Below, piece after piece: positions 17,228-25,616 of a stretch of 64,000 bases of DNA. The stretch covers positions 2,553,545 through 2,617,544 of the forward strand of contig NZ_KQ031382.1 in assembly GCF_000384335.2 (NCBI RefSeq), given 5' to 3'. A program made the position numbers and the translations under genes. The notes below the pieces were generated by a model, which saw only the letters and a list, made by a program, of their open reading frames with translations, had not been told where the DNA came from and did no database searches. Position 1 is the first letter of the stretch; each line of letters opens with the position of its first letter. Origin of the DNA: Hyphomicrobium sp. 99. Its GTDB lineage: Bacteria > Pseudomonadota > Alphaproteobacteria > Rhizobiales > Hyphomicrobiaceae.

Positions 17228-18013
17228 ATGCGAGACAATCACGGCTGCAGAAACTGCCGAAGCGGCGGTAAGTTCGATCTTCCCATCACTATGGCATTTC
17301 AGCCCATTGTGAATGTCCGAACGAACGTCGTCTACGCCCACGAAGCGTTAGTGCGAGGCGCCCATGGCGAGGCGGCCGGTTCGGTTCTCGCCAAGGTTTC
17401 CGACGAAAACCGATACGCCTTTGATCAGCGGTGCCGCGTAAAAGCCATCGAGCTAGCGGCCCAACTCAAATTGTCGGATACGGGCGCAAATCTTTCGATT
17501 AATTTTCTTCCGAACGCAGTCTACGAGCCGACGGCGTGCATCCGGTTGACCTTGGCGGCCGCCGAAAAATCGGGCTTTCCTCTGAACCGAATTATTTTCG
17601 AGTTCACCGAGGTTGAGCGCTTAGACACTGCACACACGCTCAAAATCCTGGCTGCCTACCGAAGCATGGGTTTCAAGACTGCGATTGATGACTTTGGCGC
17701 CGGTTTTTCAAGTCTAGGCATGCTAGCGGAATTTCAGCCCGACCTTGTGAAGCTCGACATGGAGCTCATACGAAATATCGACACTAACGCCGCAAAGCGC
17801 TCGATTGTCCGCAACATCCTGCACATGTTGAGGGACCTAAATATAATCCCCATTTGTGAGGGCATTGAAGCAATCGGTGAATACACCGTGCTGCGAGACC
17901 TTGGTGTGGAACTCATGCAAGGCTACCTGTTGGCCCGCCCCGCCCTCACAGCTCTTGCAAGCCCTGTCATTCCCGACGCATCGAAGAGCCAGCCAGCCCT
18001 CGTAGGACATTGA
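17228..18013 (+). CDS. Stand-alone EAL-domain c-di-GMP phosphodiesterase
   Basis: A protein of 261 residues that is almost all EAL domain. The signature HEALVRG and the metal/catalytic motifs LSINFLPN, IIFEFTEVE, AIDDFGAGFS, LVKLDMELI and CEGIEAIGEY, with MQGYLLARP at the end, are all present, so it should hydrolyse c-di-GMP. A short N-terminal stretch has two cysteines (HGCRNCRSGG). There is no sensor domain. The next two genes encode a GGDEF-EAL protein and a BLUF photoreceptor on the same strand. EAL proteins are known targets of BLUF domains, so light control of this enzyme is an attractive inference. Confidence 0.9.
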   Translation: MRDNHGCRNCRSGGKFDLPITMAFQPIVNVRTNVVYAHEALVRGAHGEAAGSVLAKVSDENRYAFDQRCRVKAIELAAQLKLSDTGANLSINFLPNAVYEPTACIRLTLAAAEKSGFPLNRIIFEFTEVERLDTAHTLKILAAYRSMGFKTAIDDFGAGFSSLGMLAEFQPDLVKLDMELIRNIDTNAAKRSIVRNILHMLRDLNIIPICEGIEAIGEYTVLRDLGVELMQGYLLARPALTALASPVIPDASKSQPALVGH

Positions 18014-18104
18014 CGAGTGATGAGCCGCTTGGGTGTTGGAGGCGTTACAGCGTCCGACAAGCTCGAATCTCGTTCATCAAATCAGTCCTTCAACAAGATC
18101 CGCA

Positions 18105-19703
18105 ATGCAAAGCATGAATGCCGCTAATTCGAGCGCACAAGACCGGCCTCAGGATTCTCTTGACGCGGCAGTTCTCACCCAACTGCCAATCGCAGTGGCT
18201 ATGTTTGGCCCGAATGGGTTCGTCGCCCTTGCAAGCGAGCCTTTTTCAAGCGTCATGAGCCGGACATGCGGGCCCGAATGGCGCACCATGAATTTGGAGA
18301 CGATGGCCCGCTCCCTGACTCAATCTGGAGCGCGTCATGGATGGCTTCGCGTTCAGCCGATACCTGATGGCCGCTCGTTAGTTTTTGCGGACCCGGTAGC
18401 CGCGCCGCCATTGGCGGCACTGGATGCCCTCACCGGCCTTCCGGGCCGGGACGCTCTCAGGGACTATTACACTCAAGCCCTTTCAAAAGGTGGACCAGCA
18501 GGCGATCTGGCGCTGCTCTTCCTTGATCTTGACCGCTTCAAAGCCGTCAATGACACGCTGGGTCATCCCGTGGGCGACGGCCTTCTTTGCCGCGTGGTTG
18601 AGCGTCTGCGAAAGGCCATTCGTGGCAACGATTTTCTCGTTCGCCTCGGGGGCGATGAGTTTGCAATCATCCAGGGGCCAGCTCAGCAGCCGGCTGCTGC
18701 CGAAACGCTTGCGCAGCGCCTCGTAGATCTCTTGAGCAGACCCTACCTTGTAGACGAACATCTCATCACAATCGGCGTGAGTGTCGGCATCGCTTTCGCA
18801 TCAAACGATGCGCAATCATTTGAAGCACTCATGAAGAGCGCGGATTTGGCACTCTATGCTGCGAAGGCTCATGGACGCGGCTGCTACAAATTGTTCGAGC
18901 AGGAGATGGACAAGCGCGCGCGGGAGCGCCGAACGCTCGAATTGGAGCTTCGCAAGGCCCTCGCGTTGCGACAGTTTACATTGGTATTCCAACCACAGGT
19001 GCGCTCGTCCGATGAGCAGCTCACAAGTATCGAAGTGCTCCTTCGGTGGCGACACCCCACGAGAGGTACACTGCCACCTGAAAGCTTCATGGCGATTGCC
19101 GAGGAAACCGGCCTTGTCGTCCAGATTGGCGAATGGGTGCTGAGATCGGCGTGCCGCGAAGCCCAAAAGTGGCCGGCTCACGTCTCCGTCGCAGTCAATC
19201 TCTCACATGTGCAGTTTTCGAATCGGGGTCTGCCGGAGGTCGTGGCCTCGGCCCTTGCGTCCTCCGGATTGGAACCCAGCCGGCTTGAACTCGAGATTAC
19301 CGAGGGAGTTCTGCTGCAGGACACGGAGGCGACGCTCGAAACCCTGCATCAGCTCAAGGGCCTGGGCATTCGCATAGCTATGGATCAATTCGGGACGGGG
19401 TATTCGAGCCTGAATTACCTTCGATCTTTCCCATTCGATAAAATCAAAATCGATCAATCTTTCGCGCGGGACATGGCGTCAAAAAAAGATGCTGCAGCGA
19501 TTATCCGCGCCGTCTCAGCACTTGGCGCAAGCCTGGGCATCTGCGTAACCGCAGACGGTGTGGAAACAGAGAGGCAATGCCGCGACTTGAGGGCAGCTGG
19601 ATGCACAGGACTCCAAGGCCAACTCTTTGGCGAGCCTCTTTCGTCTTCTGAGATCGTGACGTTGATCGCCGGATCGCTTAATTCTTCCATCTCGGAGCAA
19701 TAG
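18105..19703 (+). CDS. GGDEF-EAL protein, EAL half probably degenerate
   Basis: The protein is about 532 residues if started at MQSMNAANSS; other starts are possible. An N-terminal PAS-like region (LPIAVAMFGPNGFVALASEP) is followed by a GGDEF domain with an intact active site (RLGGDEFAI) and then an EAL domain. In the EAL half the signature is EVL (TSIEVLLRW), the DDFGTG loop is DQFGTG (MDQFGTGYSSL), AEGVE is ADGVET, and the QGYLF exit motif is QGQLFGEP. Loss of the second loop aspartate should impair hydrolysis, so it is more likely a cyclase with a sensory EAL. The stop overlaps the BLUF gene region by none; the next start follows after 1 bp. Confidence 0.87.
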   Translation: MQSMNAANSSAQDRPQDSLDAAVLTQLPIAVAMFGPNGFVALASEPFSSVMSRTCGPEWRTMNLETMARSLTQSGARHGWLRVQPIPDGRSLVFADPVAAPPLAALDALTGLPGRDALRDYYTQALSKGGPAGDLALLFLDLDRFKAVNDTLGHPVGDGLLCRVVERLRKAIRGNDFLVRLGGDEFAIIQGPAQQPAAAETLAQRLVDLLSRPYLVDEHLITIGVSVGIAFASNDAQSFEALMKSADLALYAAKAHGRGCYKLFEQEMDKRARERRTLELELRKALALRQFTLVFQPQVRSSDEQLTSIEVLLRWRHPTRGTLPPESFMAIAEETGLVVQIGEWVLRSACREAQKWPAHVSVAVNLSHVQFSNRGLPEVVASALASSGLEPSRLELEITEGVLLQDTEATLETLHQLKGLGIRIAMDQFGTGYSSLNYLRSFPFDKIKIDQSFARDMASKKDAAAIIRAVSALGASLGICVTADGVETERQCRDLRAAGCTGLQGQLFGEPLSSSEIVTLIAGSLNSSISEQ

Positions 19704-19704
19704 G

Positions 19705-20148
19705 ATGACCGGCCCTCTGCAAAGAATTGTCTACTACAGCAAGAATCTTCTCACAGGCCCTGACGAAGAAATCGCCGCAAGCATTGAGGAAATTTTGGAG
19801 AAGGCGCGCGTCAATAACACCAAGGCCAATCTGACAGGTGCATTGATCTTCAATAGTGGCTGCTTTGCGCAGGTTCTTGAGGGACCGAGAGATTGTATCG
19901 CTGAGATCTTTGAGCGCATCCAATGCGACCCTCGCCACACTGAAGTGCAGGTCTTGGAATACGAACCGGCAAATGAGCGCACATTCCCAAATTGGTCGAT
20001 GGCCTTCATTGGTGTGAGAGAGAAAGATGAAAGGCTCTTCAATCAGCTCGCACTCGAGACCGGCTTTGATGACAAACGTCTCGCGGCTGAGGATATCTTG
20101 ACGGCGATGCGAGAGATTATGATGGAAGAAGAAGGCGTTTCTGTCTAG
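19705..20148 (+). CDS. BLUF-domain blue-light sensor
   Basis: The protein of 147 residues is a single BLUF domain with a short tail. RIVYYSKN carries the flavin-linked tyrosine (Tyr10). NNTKANLTGALIFN supplies the conserved asparagine, and GCFAQVLEGP holds the key glutamine (Gln56). FPNWSMAF gives the Trp/Met element. BLUF proteins bind FAD and switch hydrogen bonding under blue light. There is no output domain, so it must act on a partner. The gene is 1 bp after the GGDEF-EAL gene and the EAL gene lies one further upstream, making c-di-GMP enzymes the obvious candidates. Confidence 0.9.
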   Translation: MTGPLQRIVYYSKNLLTGPDEEIAASIEEILEKARVNNTKANLTGALIFNSGCFAQVLEGPRDCIAEIFERIQCDPRHTEVQVLEYEPANERTFPNWSMAFIGVREKDERLFNQLALETGFDDKRLAAEDILTAMREIMMEEEGVSV

Positions 20149-20169
20149 CCGTCCCTCTTCATCGACTGT

Positions 20170-20830
20170 CCCCTCGTCAGGATTTTCGGGACAGTTGAGC
20201 TTTTTTGCGAGCGGCGGACTGAGAAGGATGTGATCAATTCTCAGCCCGGCGTCACGAGCGAAGGCGTTCCGCCAATATGTTAGAAAGTGTAATTGGCTCA
20301 TCCGGGTGCAGCGCGCGGATGGAATCCGTCCACCCTTGATCGACCGGCTCGTGATACGCGTCACGCACTTCGGGACGGCAGAGCGCGTCCTCCCGCCAGC
20401 GCTCCGGTGCGCAGATAGCGAGGTACGTCGGCATCACATTATAATCGCCAACCAAAACGACAGGCTTGCCGCTCGCGAGCAGCTTTTTAGCGTGCTGAGA
20501 AAATCGTCTGAACCAGCGTAGCTGATAATCGAATTTGGGGCCCGGGGCTGGATTGCCGTTGGGAAGGTAGAGGCACCCGACGGTTATCCTTGCGATCCGG
20601 CATTCGATGTACAGGCTATGTAAGTCATCAGGACCAACCGGAAGACTACGGCGCATTTCTTTGGGCTTGGAACCGCGCGCGAGAATGGCAACACCGTTCC
20701 AGCTTGTCTGGCCAAGACACACCGCGCCATATCCGGCTTGTTCAGTGCTGCTTCGGGAAACTTGTCATCGCGCGCCTTGAGCTCCTGCAGGCACACGATA
20801 TCGGGCTTCCGTCCACCTTCGGACCAAGCT
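20170..20830 (-). pseudogene. Exodeoxyribonuclease III-like gene, broken
   Basis: Pieces of one ExoIII (AP-endonuclease family) appear in three frames on the minus strand. The early motif is KPDIVCLQELKARDDKFPEA (near 20815-20755). The middle is WNGVAILARG, VGCLYLPNGN, KPVVLVGDYNVMPT and DALCRPEVRDAYH (20700-20340). The end is LTYWRNAFARDAGLRIDHIL (20285-20225). The order matches the family and includes the catalytic DYN and RIDH elements. Frame changes fall near 20715 and 20288, and the first strand with the initiator is missing. It is non-functional as read. Confidence 0.8.
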
Positions 20831-21593
20831 CCAGCGTGCCCTGCGTCGGCTGCATGATCGACGCGCCACGCGCTCGGCAACGCTGGTCTTGGCCTGCTGG
20901 CCGCCGACGTCGTTGAAGCTCAGCATTGTCCCCGCCATCCCCTCGACGACGCGGCGTGTCATCTCAGCGGGATCATTTTTCCTACCCACCGTACATGGAA
21001 CAAGACATCAACGATGGCGTTTCGCTGCGGCTGCTACGGGATTGTAGCGGCGAAAAGGCTTTGTCCTATTTAAAGCCCTGTGTCAGATCTTGAATGTAGG
21101 TGAGCTGCACATCACGGATGGCGGCCTCCCTAGCCATCAGGCATTGCGCTCCATTATGGAGAACATCAATGATCACATCAGCGCTGACGATGCGGATTTC
21201 GTAATCCTTCCTCGCGACGACGCAGACGATTGGGTTCGCCGCCCAGTACCAGATTGTGCGGGCCGAAATGTAAAAGCTCAGAATTCCATGGCACGCCATT
21301 TCCTGGCGATCACCCAACCGCAATTATATCTGCGCGTTCGTCGCAAATGCCGCGAGTTTCGTTCTACCAATTTCCAATTCTGCCAATCTTTTCGTCTTTG
21401 GCAGCGGGATCCCGACGCTCACTCCCGCAATAGGCGGTTCATTGTTCGGCCACTCGCATCCCAAAGAGATTACTGAGACTCCATGATTTGCGCTGAGCGC
21501 GAGCGATCTTGGGCTGAATTTCGATGGCCGGCGCTGCACGACATTCGAAGCTACTTGCCCACAGCCCGGCCACACCATGCATTGATCTGAAAC
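20831..21593. other. Gap with no supported gene
   Basis: Several short frames exist, for example a minus frame with VGRKNDPAEMTRRVVEGMAG before 20989 and an 85-residue minus frame at 21066-21323, but none has a recognisable fold or start. The stretch next to the broken ExoIII is probably more decayed sequence. Confidence 0.4.
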
Positions 21594-22118
21594 TCAGGCG
21601 AGCAAGCGCCCGGGCCACGTGAGGCGATCGCAGTTCGAACAGATTTCGTAGACTACATCGATAATGCGAGCCCTCCCCGCAGTCTCGTTCTCGACAGTAT
21701 GCTTTTCGTCGAGGTCTTCCCACGCCGTGTTCATAAACACGCGGTTGCAGACACTACAGCGCGGAATAGCGTTTAGAAAACTCTCCGACGCCATCCGGAA
21801 CGTCCATTGAGAGCGAAAAGGAACGTCTTCGAGAAGCCGGTGCGTGATCACAAGCCCGCCATCCGCAATCGGGCTCACCTCCATTTTCCATGACCGCCTA
21901 CGGTCCGGTGTGTCGCAGCGGTAGGGCACGCTTATCGGATGTCCCCGGCGGGCGCCGTCTAGGACTGCCCTGACGAAGGCAGCGGAGGAAAGCCCAGTGA
22001 TATGGGAGAAGAGATTCGAACCCATGACTTTTTCAGGTTGAATTTCCGCCAGCCATTCGTCCCCTTCACCGAGCTGAATGTGGGTGATCAAGTCGTTGGC
22101 GTCCAACGTGTACGTCAT
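21594..22118 (-). CDS. PAS-like protein with C-terminal Cys4 knuckles
   Basis: The protein of 174 residues starts at MTYTLDANDL (GGGGGAC upstream). The first ~110 residues look like a PAS domain: ITHIQLGEGDEWL, a middle helix, and VSPIADGGLVITHRLLEDV. The C-terminal part holds CSVC (PRCSVCNRVF) and CSNC (YEICSNCDRL), which could bind one zinc or iron. I see no kinase, cyclase or DNA-binding output. It is encoded alone, near signalling genes. It may be a redox or metal-linked sensor that acts on a partner. Confidence 0.7.
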   Translation of the reverse strand: MTYTLDANDLITHIQLGEGDEWLAEIQPEKVMGSNLFSHITGLSSAAFVRAVLDGARRGHPISVPYRCDTPDRRRSWKMEVSPIADGGLVITHRLLEDVPFRSQWTFRMASESFLNAIPRCSVCNRVFMNTAWEDLDEKHTVENETAGRARIIDVVYEICSNCDRLTWPGRLLA

Positions 22119-22490
22119 GTCTGAGTGTCCCCCCATGTACGAACGGTGTCAGCATCAGTTACGCGTCGCCCAACGCCTTATTTTGATTTCCGTTCCCCTG
22201 ATTGTACGGCACGTCCGCGAGCGCGTTCGGCGCCGTCGTCATAAAGCTGTAGACGTCCAGCTTGACGTTGGGGCCGTCCTTCTTCACCGGGCCCTGATCG
22301 TGCCTTATGCTATAGGGCACAGCGTGGCGTGGATCAGCCTTGCATTGCAAGTCGTGCATCGAATGCGTCGGCCCTTCAGCCGCAGGTTCGAAACTTAAAC
22401 GGCCGCCGGGGAGTATCATCCCTAACGGCCGAGCTATTTTGCTCATGCCGCAATGCCAGCATGTGCTGAGCGAGATTTCCGAGGAAACAA
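22119..22490. other. Gap with possible SOS-peptidase-like remnant
   Basis: A minus frame (22446-22159) contains KLDVYSFMTTAPNAL, reminiscent of the SOS response-associated peptidase family, without the N-terminal MCGR active-site start. It may be a scrap of such a gene. Nothing else is visible except the likely promoter of the secreted-protein gene at 22491. Confidence 0.35.
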
Positions 22491-22841
22491 ATGAAAGTCC
22501 ATTCGAGTGCCTTAATGGCGCTGACTGCAGGTCTTGCGCTCAGTGTAATGACTGTCACGGCCAACGCGGGGTCTCATGCTGACGGTCCCGGGGGTAGCGG
22601 TATGAGCCATTCTAGCGGGAGCGCCAGTCGCTCAAGCGGAACGGAACATGGCGCGGGCATGGGCCATAGTTCGCATGGTATGGCAGGCAACTGGAATGGC
22701 GGCGATCGTGGCCACGGCAGTCATCGGCGCGGTGGCAGAGGCTACGGATTTGGCTACGGCTCCGGCGTTTACATTGGTGACGATTCCGATGACGACCGGG
22801 ATTGCTATTACCGGCACCACCGTCGCGTCTGTCGCGATTAA
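22491..22841 (+). CDS. Small secreted Gly/Ser/His-rich protein
   Basis: A protein of 116 residues with a clean signal peptide (LMALTAGLALSVMTVTANAG). The mature part is dominated by Gly, Ser and His (GSGMSHSSGSASRSSG, HGAGMGHSSHGMAG), with an acidic patch DDSDDDRD and a closing CYYRHHRRVCRD. It is low complexity, so function cannot be read from it. Histidine and aspartate clusters could bind metal. Small proteins of this kind are common in Hyphomicrobiales envelopes. A GTTGGCCCC/GGGGCCAAC stem at 22859-22890 follows. Confidence 0.7.
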   Translation: MKVHSSALMALTAGLALSVMTVTANAGSHADGPGGSGMSHSSGSASRSSGTEHGAGMGHSSHGMAGNWNGGDRGHGSHRRGGRGYGFGYGSGVYIGDDSDDDRDCYYRHHRRVCRD

Positions 22842-22858
22842 GCAAGTTTTGACACCAT

Positions 22859-22890
22859 GTTGGCCCCAGCCCTATTGCATTGGGGCCAAC
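22859..22890 (+). terminator. Strong hairpin after the secreted-protein gene
   Basis: GTTGGCCCC (22859-22867) pairs perfectly with GGGGCCAAC (22882-22890) around a 14-base loop. There is no T-tract after it, so it may be a Rho-type or mRNA-stabilising hairpin rather than an intrinsic terminator. Confidence 0.45.
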
Positions 22891-22971
22891 AGCAGGCTCT
22901 TGTCAGAACGATAGTATTCTGCCGAGTGATGGCTTTCGCACCGCGAGCCTCCGGCCCTTGAGGGCCATACG

Positions 22972-24024
22972 ATGGCTTCTGTTACCTCTCAGCACGTTGA
23001 AGCAGCCAGCACTCTCGCTGTCATCGCTTCATCTAACGAGCCGCTGCTATTCCTTTCTGCCGATCTGAACGTAATCGCTGCGAGCGCATCGTTCTGCCGG
23101 ACATTTCAGATTGATGCCGCCGGCATTCCTGGTCGGAAGCTTTCCGAGATCGGCGGTGGCGAGTGGGCAATGCCCCAACTCCATTCTCTGCTGATGGCAA
23201 CCGCAGGGGGGACAACCCCAATCGAGGGCTACGAACTCGAGCTCACCTTGATGGGCCAAAAGCCTCGAAGCTTGGTGTTAAATGCTCGCAAGCTCGACGA
23301 TGGAGACAACGACCGTGTTCGGCTCCTTCTGGCGATATCTGACGTAACAGCCGCTCGTGCAGAGTCTCGGGAAAAAGATGATCTCATCCGAGAGAAGGCG
23401 ATTCTTCTCCAGGAAATCCAGCACCGCGTCGCCAACAGTCTCCAGATCATCGCCAGCGTGTTGATGCAGAGCGCTCGCAAGGTGCAGTCCGAGGAAGCGA
23501 GGGGACATCTTCAAGACGCGCACCATCGCGTCATGTCGATCGCCGAAGTTCAGCGTCACCTCGCGGCGTCGAGCCTCGGAGACGTGTCGCTTCGACCCTA
23601 TTTCGTCCAACTTTGCGAAAGCCTTGGTGCATCGATGATCCAAGACCCCAACCGTCTGTCGATCGTGGCGACCATCGATGACAGTGTCGTCAATGCAAAT
23701 ACGTCGGTGAGCTTTGGTCTAATCATCACCGAACTGGTGATCAATGCTCTTAAACACGCCTTCCCAGGCAACCGGCACGGCAAGATTAGCGTCGATTTCC
23801 GGTCCGATGGAGCGAAATGGGCTCTATCCGTCGTGGATGACGGGATTGGCATGGCGACGGGTTCCGACAAAGCCAAGCCGGGGCTCGGTACAGGAATCGT
23901 CGAGGCGCTCGCCAAACAGCTCGGCGGCAAAATTATCGTGCGCGATGCAAAACCTGGAACCTCGGTTCGTATTGTTTACGACGAGCTGGTCGCCAAACGG
24001 AGGGAGGCACTGCCGACTGCTTAG
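22972..24024 (+). CDS. PAS-containing HWE/HisKA_2-type sensor kinase
   Basis: A kinase of 350 residues without membrane segments. The PAS-like N-terminus (EPLLFLSADLNVIAAS) is followed by a linker and the phospho-acceptor box LLQEIQHRVANSLQIIASVL. This is the form typical of the HisKA_2/HWE group, common in alphaproteobacteria. An N box (LVINALKHAFPGNRHG) and DDGIGM complete the ATPase. A stand-alone receiver gene follows 67 bp downstream and is the likely partner. Related kinases answer light, oxygen or general stress. The signal here is unknown. Confidence 0.88.
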   Translation: MASVTSQHVEAASTLAVIASSNEPLLFLSADLNVIAASASFCRTFQIDAAGIPGRKLSEIGGGEWAMPQLHSLLMATAGGTTPIEGYELELTLMGQKPRSLVLNARKLDDGDNDRVRLLLAISDVTAARAESREKDDLIREKAILLQEIQHRVANSLQIIASVLMQSARKVQSEEARGHLQDAHHRVMSIAEVQRHLAASSLGDVSLRPYFVQLCESLGASMIQDPNRLSIVATIDDSVVNANTSVSFGLIITELVINALKHAFPGNRHGKISVDFRSDGAKWALSVVDDGIGMATGSDKAKPGLGTGIVEALAKQLGGKIIVRDAKPGTSVRIVYDELVAKRREALPTA

Positions 24025-24091
24025 CAGAGGCTCCCCTGCTTCACATTACGCTCAGCGATTGAGTATCAGCTTCGTCCTCACCGGATAATAT

Positions 24092-24466
24092 ATGCCAATT
24101 CATAAGAACGTTGTTTTGGTGGTCGAGGATCACCCGATTACTCGAAACGCTGCTCTCGAATTTCTGGAAACCGCTGGTTTTGAGGTGATCGAGGCGAGTA
24201 GCGCGGACGAAGCTATTCGGGTTCTCGAAGCGCGCCCCGAAATCCATCTTGTGTTCACCGACGTCGAGATGCCTGGTTCGATTGATGGCTTAAAACTATC
24301 TCATTACATCAGCGATCGATGGTCGCCGATTAAGTTGATCGTGGTATCGGGCCGGACCCTCGTTGAGCAGGGCCACATGCCGGTCGGGGCTAGATTTTTC
24401 CCTAAGCCCTATAACGAGGACGCAATAATCGAAGCTGTGCGCAGCATGCTTTCGGAAGCGGATTAA
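24092..24466 (+). CDS. Single-domain response regulator
   Basis: A protein of 124 residues consisting only of a receiver: VVLVVEDHPI (acidic pair), phospho-acceptor in LVFTDVEMPG, VVSGRT (Ser/Thr switch) and FFPKPYN (lysine). There is no output domain. It follows the HWE kinase, its probable phosphodonor. Single receivers of this type pass phosphate on or bind a target protein. In alphaproteobacteria they often feed the general stress pathway, but no PhyR or EcfG gene is visible here. Confidence 0.88.
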   Translation: MPIHKNVVLVVEDHPITRNAALEFLETAGFEVIEASSADEAIRVLEARPEIHLVFTDVEMPGSIDGLKLSHYISDRWSPIKLIVVSGRTLVEQGHMPVGARFFPKPYNEDAIIEAVRSMLSEAD

Positions 24467-24477
24467 CTTCCGGGCCA

Positions 24478-24738
24478 TCATTGGCTATCTTGGCTGCCGA
24501 TATCTGATGCAATCGCCGAAAAGAAACGATCAGCAGCGTCGTTGAGTTCGCGGTCGGTCGAGCCCTCCGCTGTCCGGCCATGAAAGTACTTTTTAACCTC
24601 CTCACCAAAACTGAGAATGTCCGTCGCGCCCTTGCCTGCTTCGAGCATGCGGTCGCGCACCATGAGGCCCACGACGCGCTCAAGAATGGTCACTCTCGCG
24701 ACCAGCTGAGCGCGTTGATGACGGGTAGAGTTGGGCAT
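24478..24738 (-). CDS. Small hypothetical cytoplasmic protein
   Basis: A protein of 86 residues, charged, mostly helical (AQLVARVTILERVVGLMVRD, RELNDAADRFFSAIASDI). It converges on the receiver gene with 11 bp between stops. An AGGTACTTCAATG-type start region is plausible. I know no family. It ends at the border of repeat copy B. Confidence 0.5.
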   Translation of the reverse strand: MPNSTRHQRAQLVARVTILERVVGLMVRDRMLEAGKGATDILSFGEEVKKYFHGRTAEGSTDRELNDAADRFFSAIASDIGSQDSQ

Positions 24739-24756
24739 TGAAGTACCTCCATCTAT

Positions 24757-25404
24757 TCCAAGTATAATATCGCCAATCGAGTCATCGATGCCATTTCGGT
24801 CCAGCCATTGGGAGCCGTCGGAATGACACCTCCACTCGCATCATCGCTGCAGCAAAAGCCAACGAGCCGCTCGTCGGCCCGAGCCGCTGTAAGTGCCCGC
24901 GCTATCCGCCGGGTGATTCCAGCAGCAATAGCAAACGCCCCGATAGCGAAACGCGTCAGCGCGCACCCATCAGGTCACAATTTTGCATCAATCGTCGCTG
25001 TGCGGCATAATGCAAATCCGTATGCTCCACATTTGCGAGGGCCGGGCTTTAAGAAGCTCTGAAATCTTGACCGAGATCAAATTATTCGATGGCTGACGAT
25101 CTAAATTTGAGGCGTGAGCGGTCGTATCGACGGCAATATTTTTGCAAAATTCCATTTAAACGGACGCCGGTGTGATCGCTCGCAATAGGAGAGCTGGCAT
25201 GCGCGCGCGTCGATTCCGAGCGCGTGCCCCTCCTCCGGGACCTGAGAGGATTAGCACCCCAGTTGATCGAAGAGTTGCCCTGACCTTATGGGAGAAATTC
25301 AAAAACAAACGCGCGACTATCTCAGGGCTCTTTACGGGCTCGGAAAGCCTTCCGTCGAAATTCTTCCAGTTCACCGCCGTTCTGGCTTTCGCTCGCTTAA
25401 ACAG
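24757..25404 (+). repeat. Long diverged direct repeat, copy B
   Basis: This is the second copy of the element at 597-1236, same orientation, recognisable over its full length. It differs by point changes and small indels (for example around 25195-25225 and a shortened 3' part after AATTCTTCCAGTTCA). The coding-like phrase EIQKQTRDYLRALYGLG is preserved near 25290-25345. Confidence 0.8.
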
Positions 25405-25616
25405 GTGGATCGTTGAGGGCCCAGAAGGCGGCCACGGACTTTCGCCACTCGGTGTTAAGGAGATCGGCGGTTGATACCCGAAATTCCTTTTGACGAGGTT
25501 ATCAAGCTCAGGACAATTGCGAGAAGAACGGCCGCAAATGATAAGTCGACGCGCGCCGAGAGGGCGCCATGATGCCCATTCACATCTCAGGCGACCATCT
25601 TAGTAGTCGACACTAA
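25405..25616. other. Gap with no supported feature
   Basis: This lies between repeat copy B and the esterase stop. No gene or clear terminator is visible. Confidence 0.4.

Noticed and set aside
20765-20989. Minus frame with VGRKNDPAEMTRRVVEGMAG as a DNA-repair gene
   Set aside because: The phrase looks coding but is too short to assign, and the following frame is ruined.
22159-22446. Possible SOS response-associated peptidase gene
   Set aside because: Only one phrase (VYSFMTTAPNAL) fits. The N-terminal catalytic Cys start is missing and the rest does not match, so it is noted only as a scrap.
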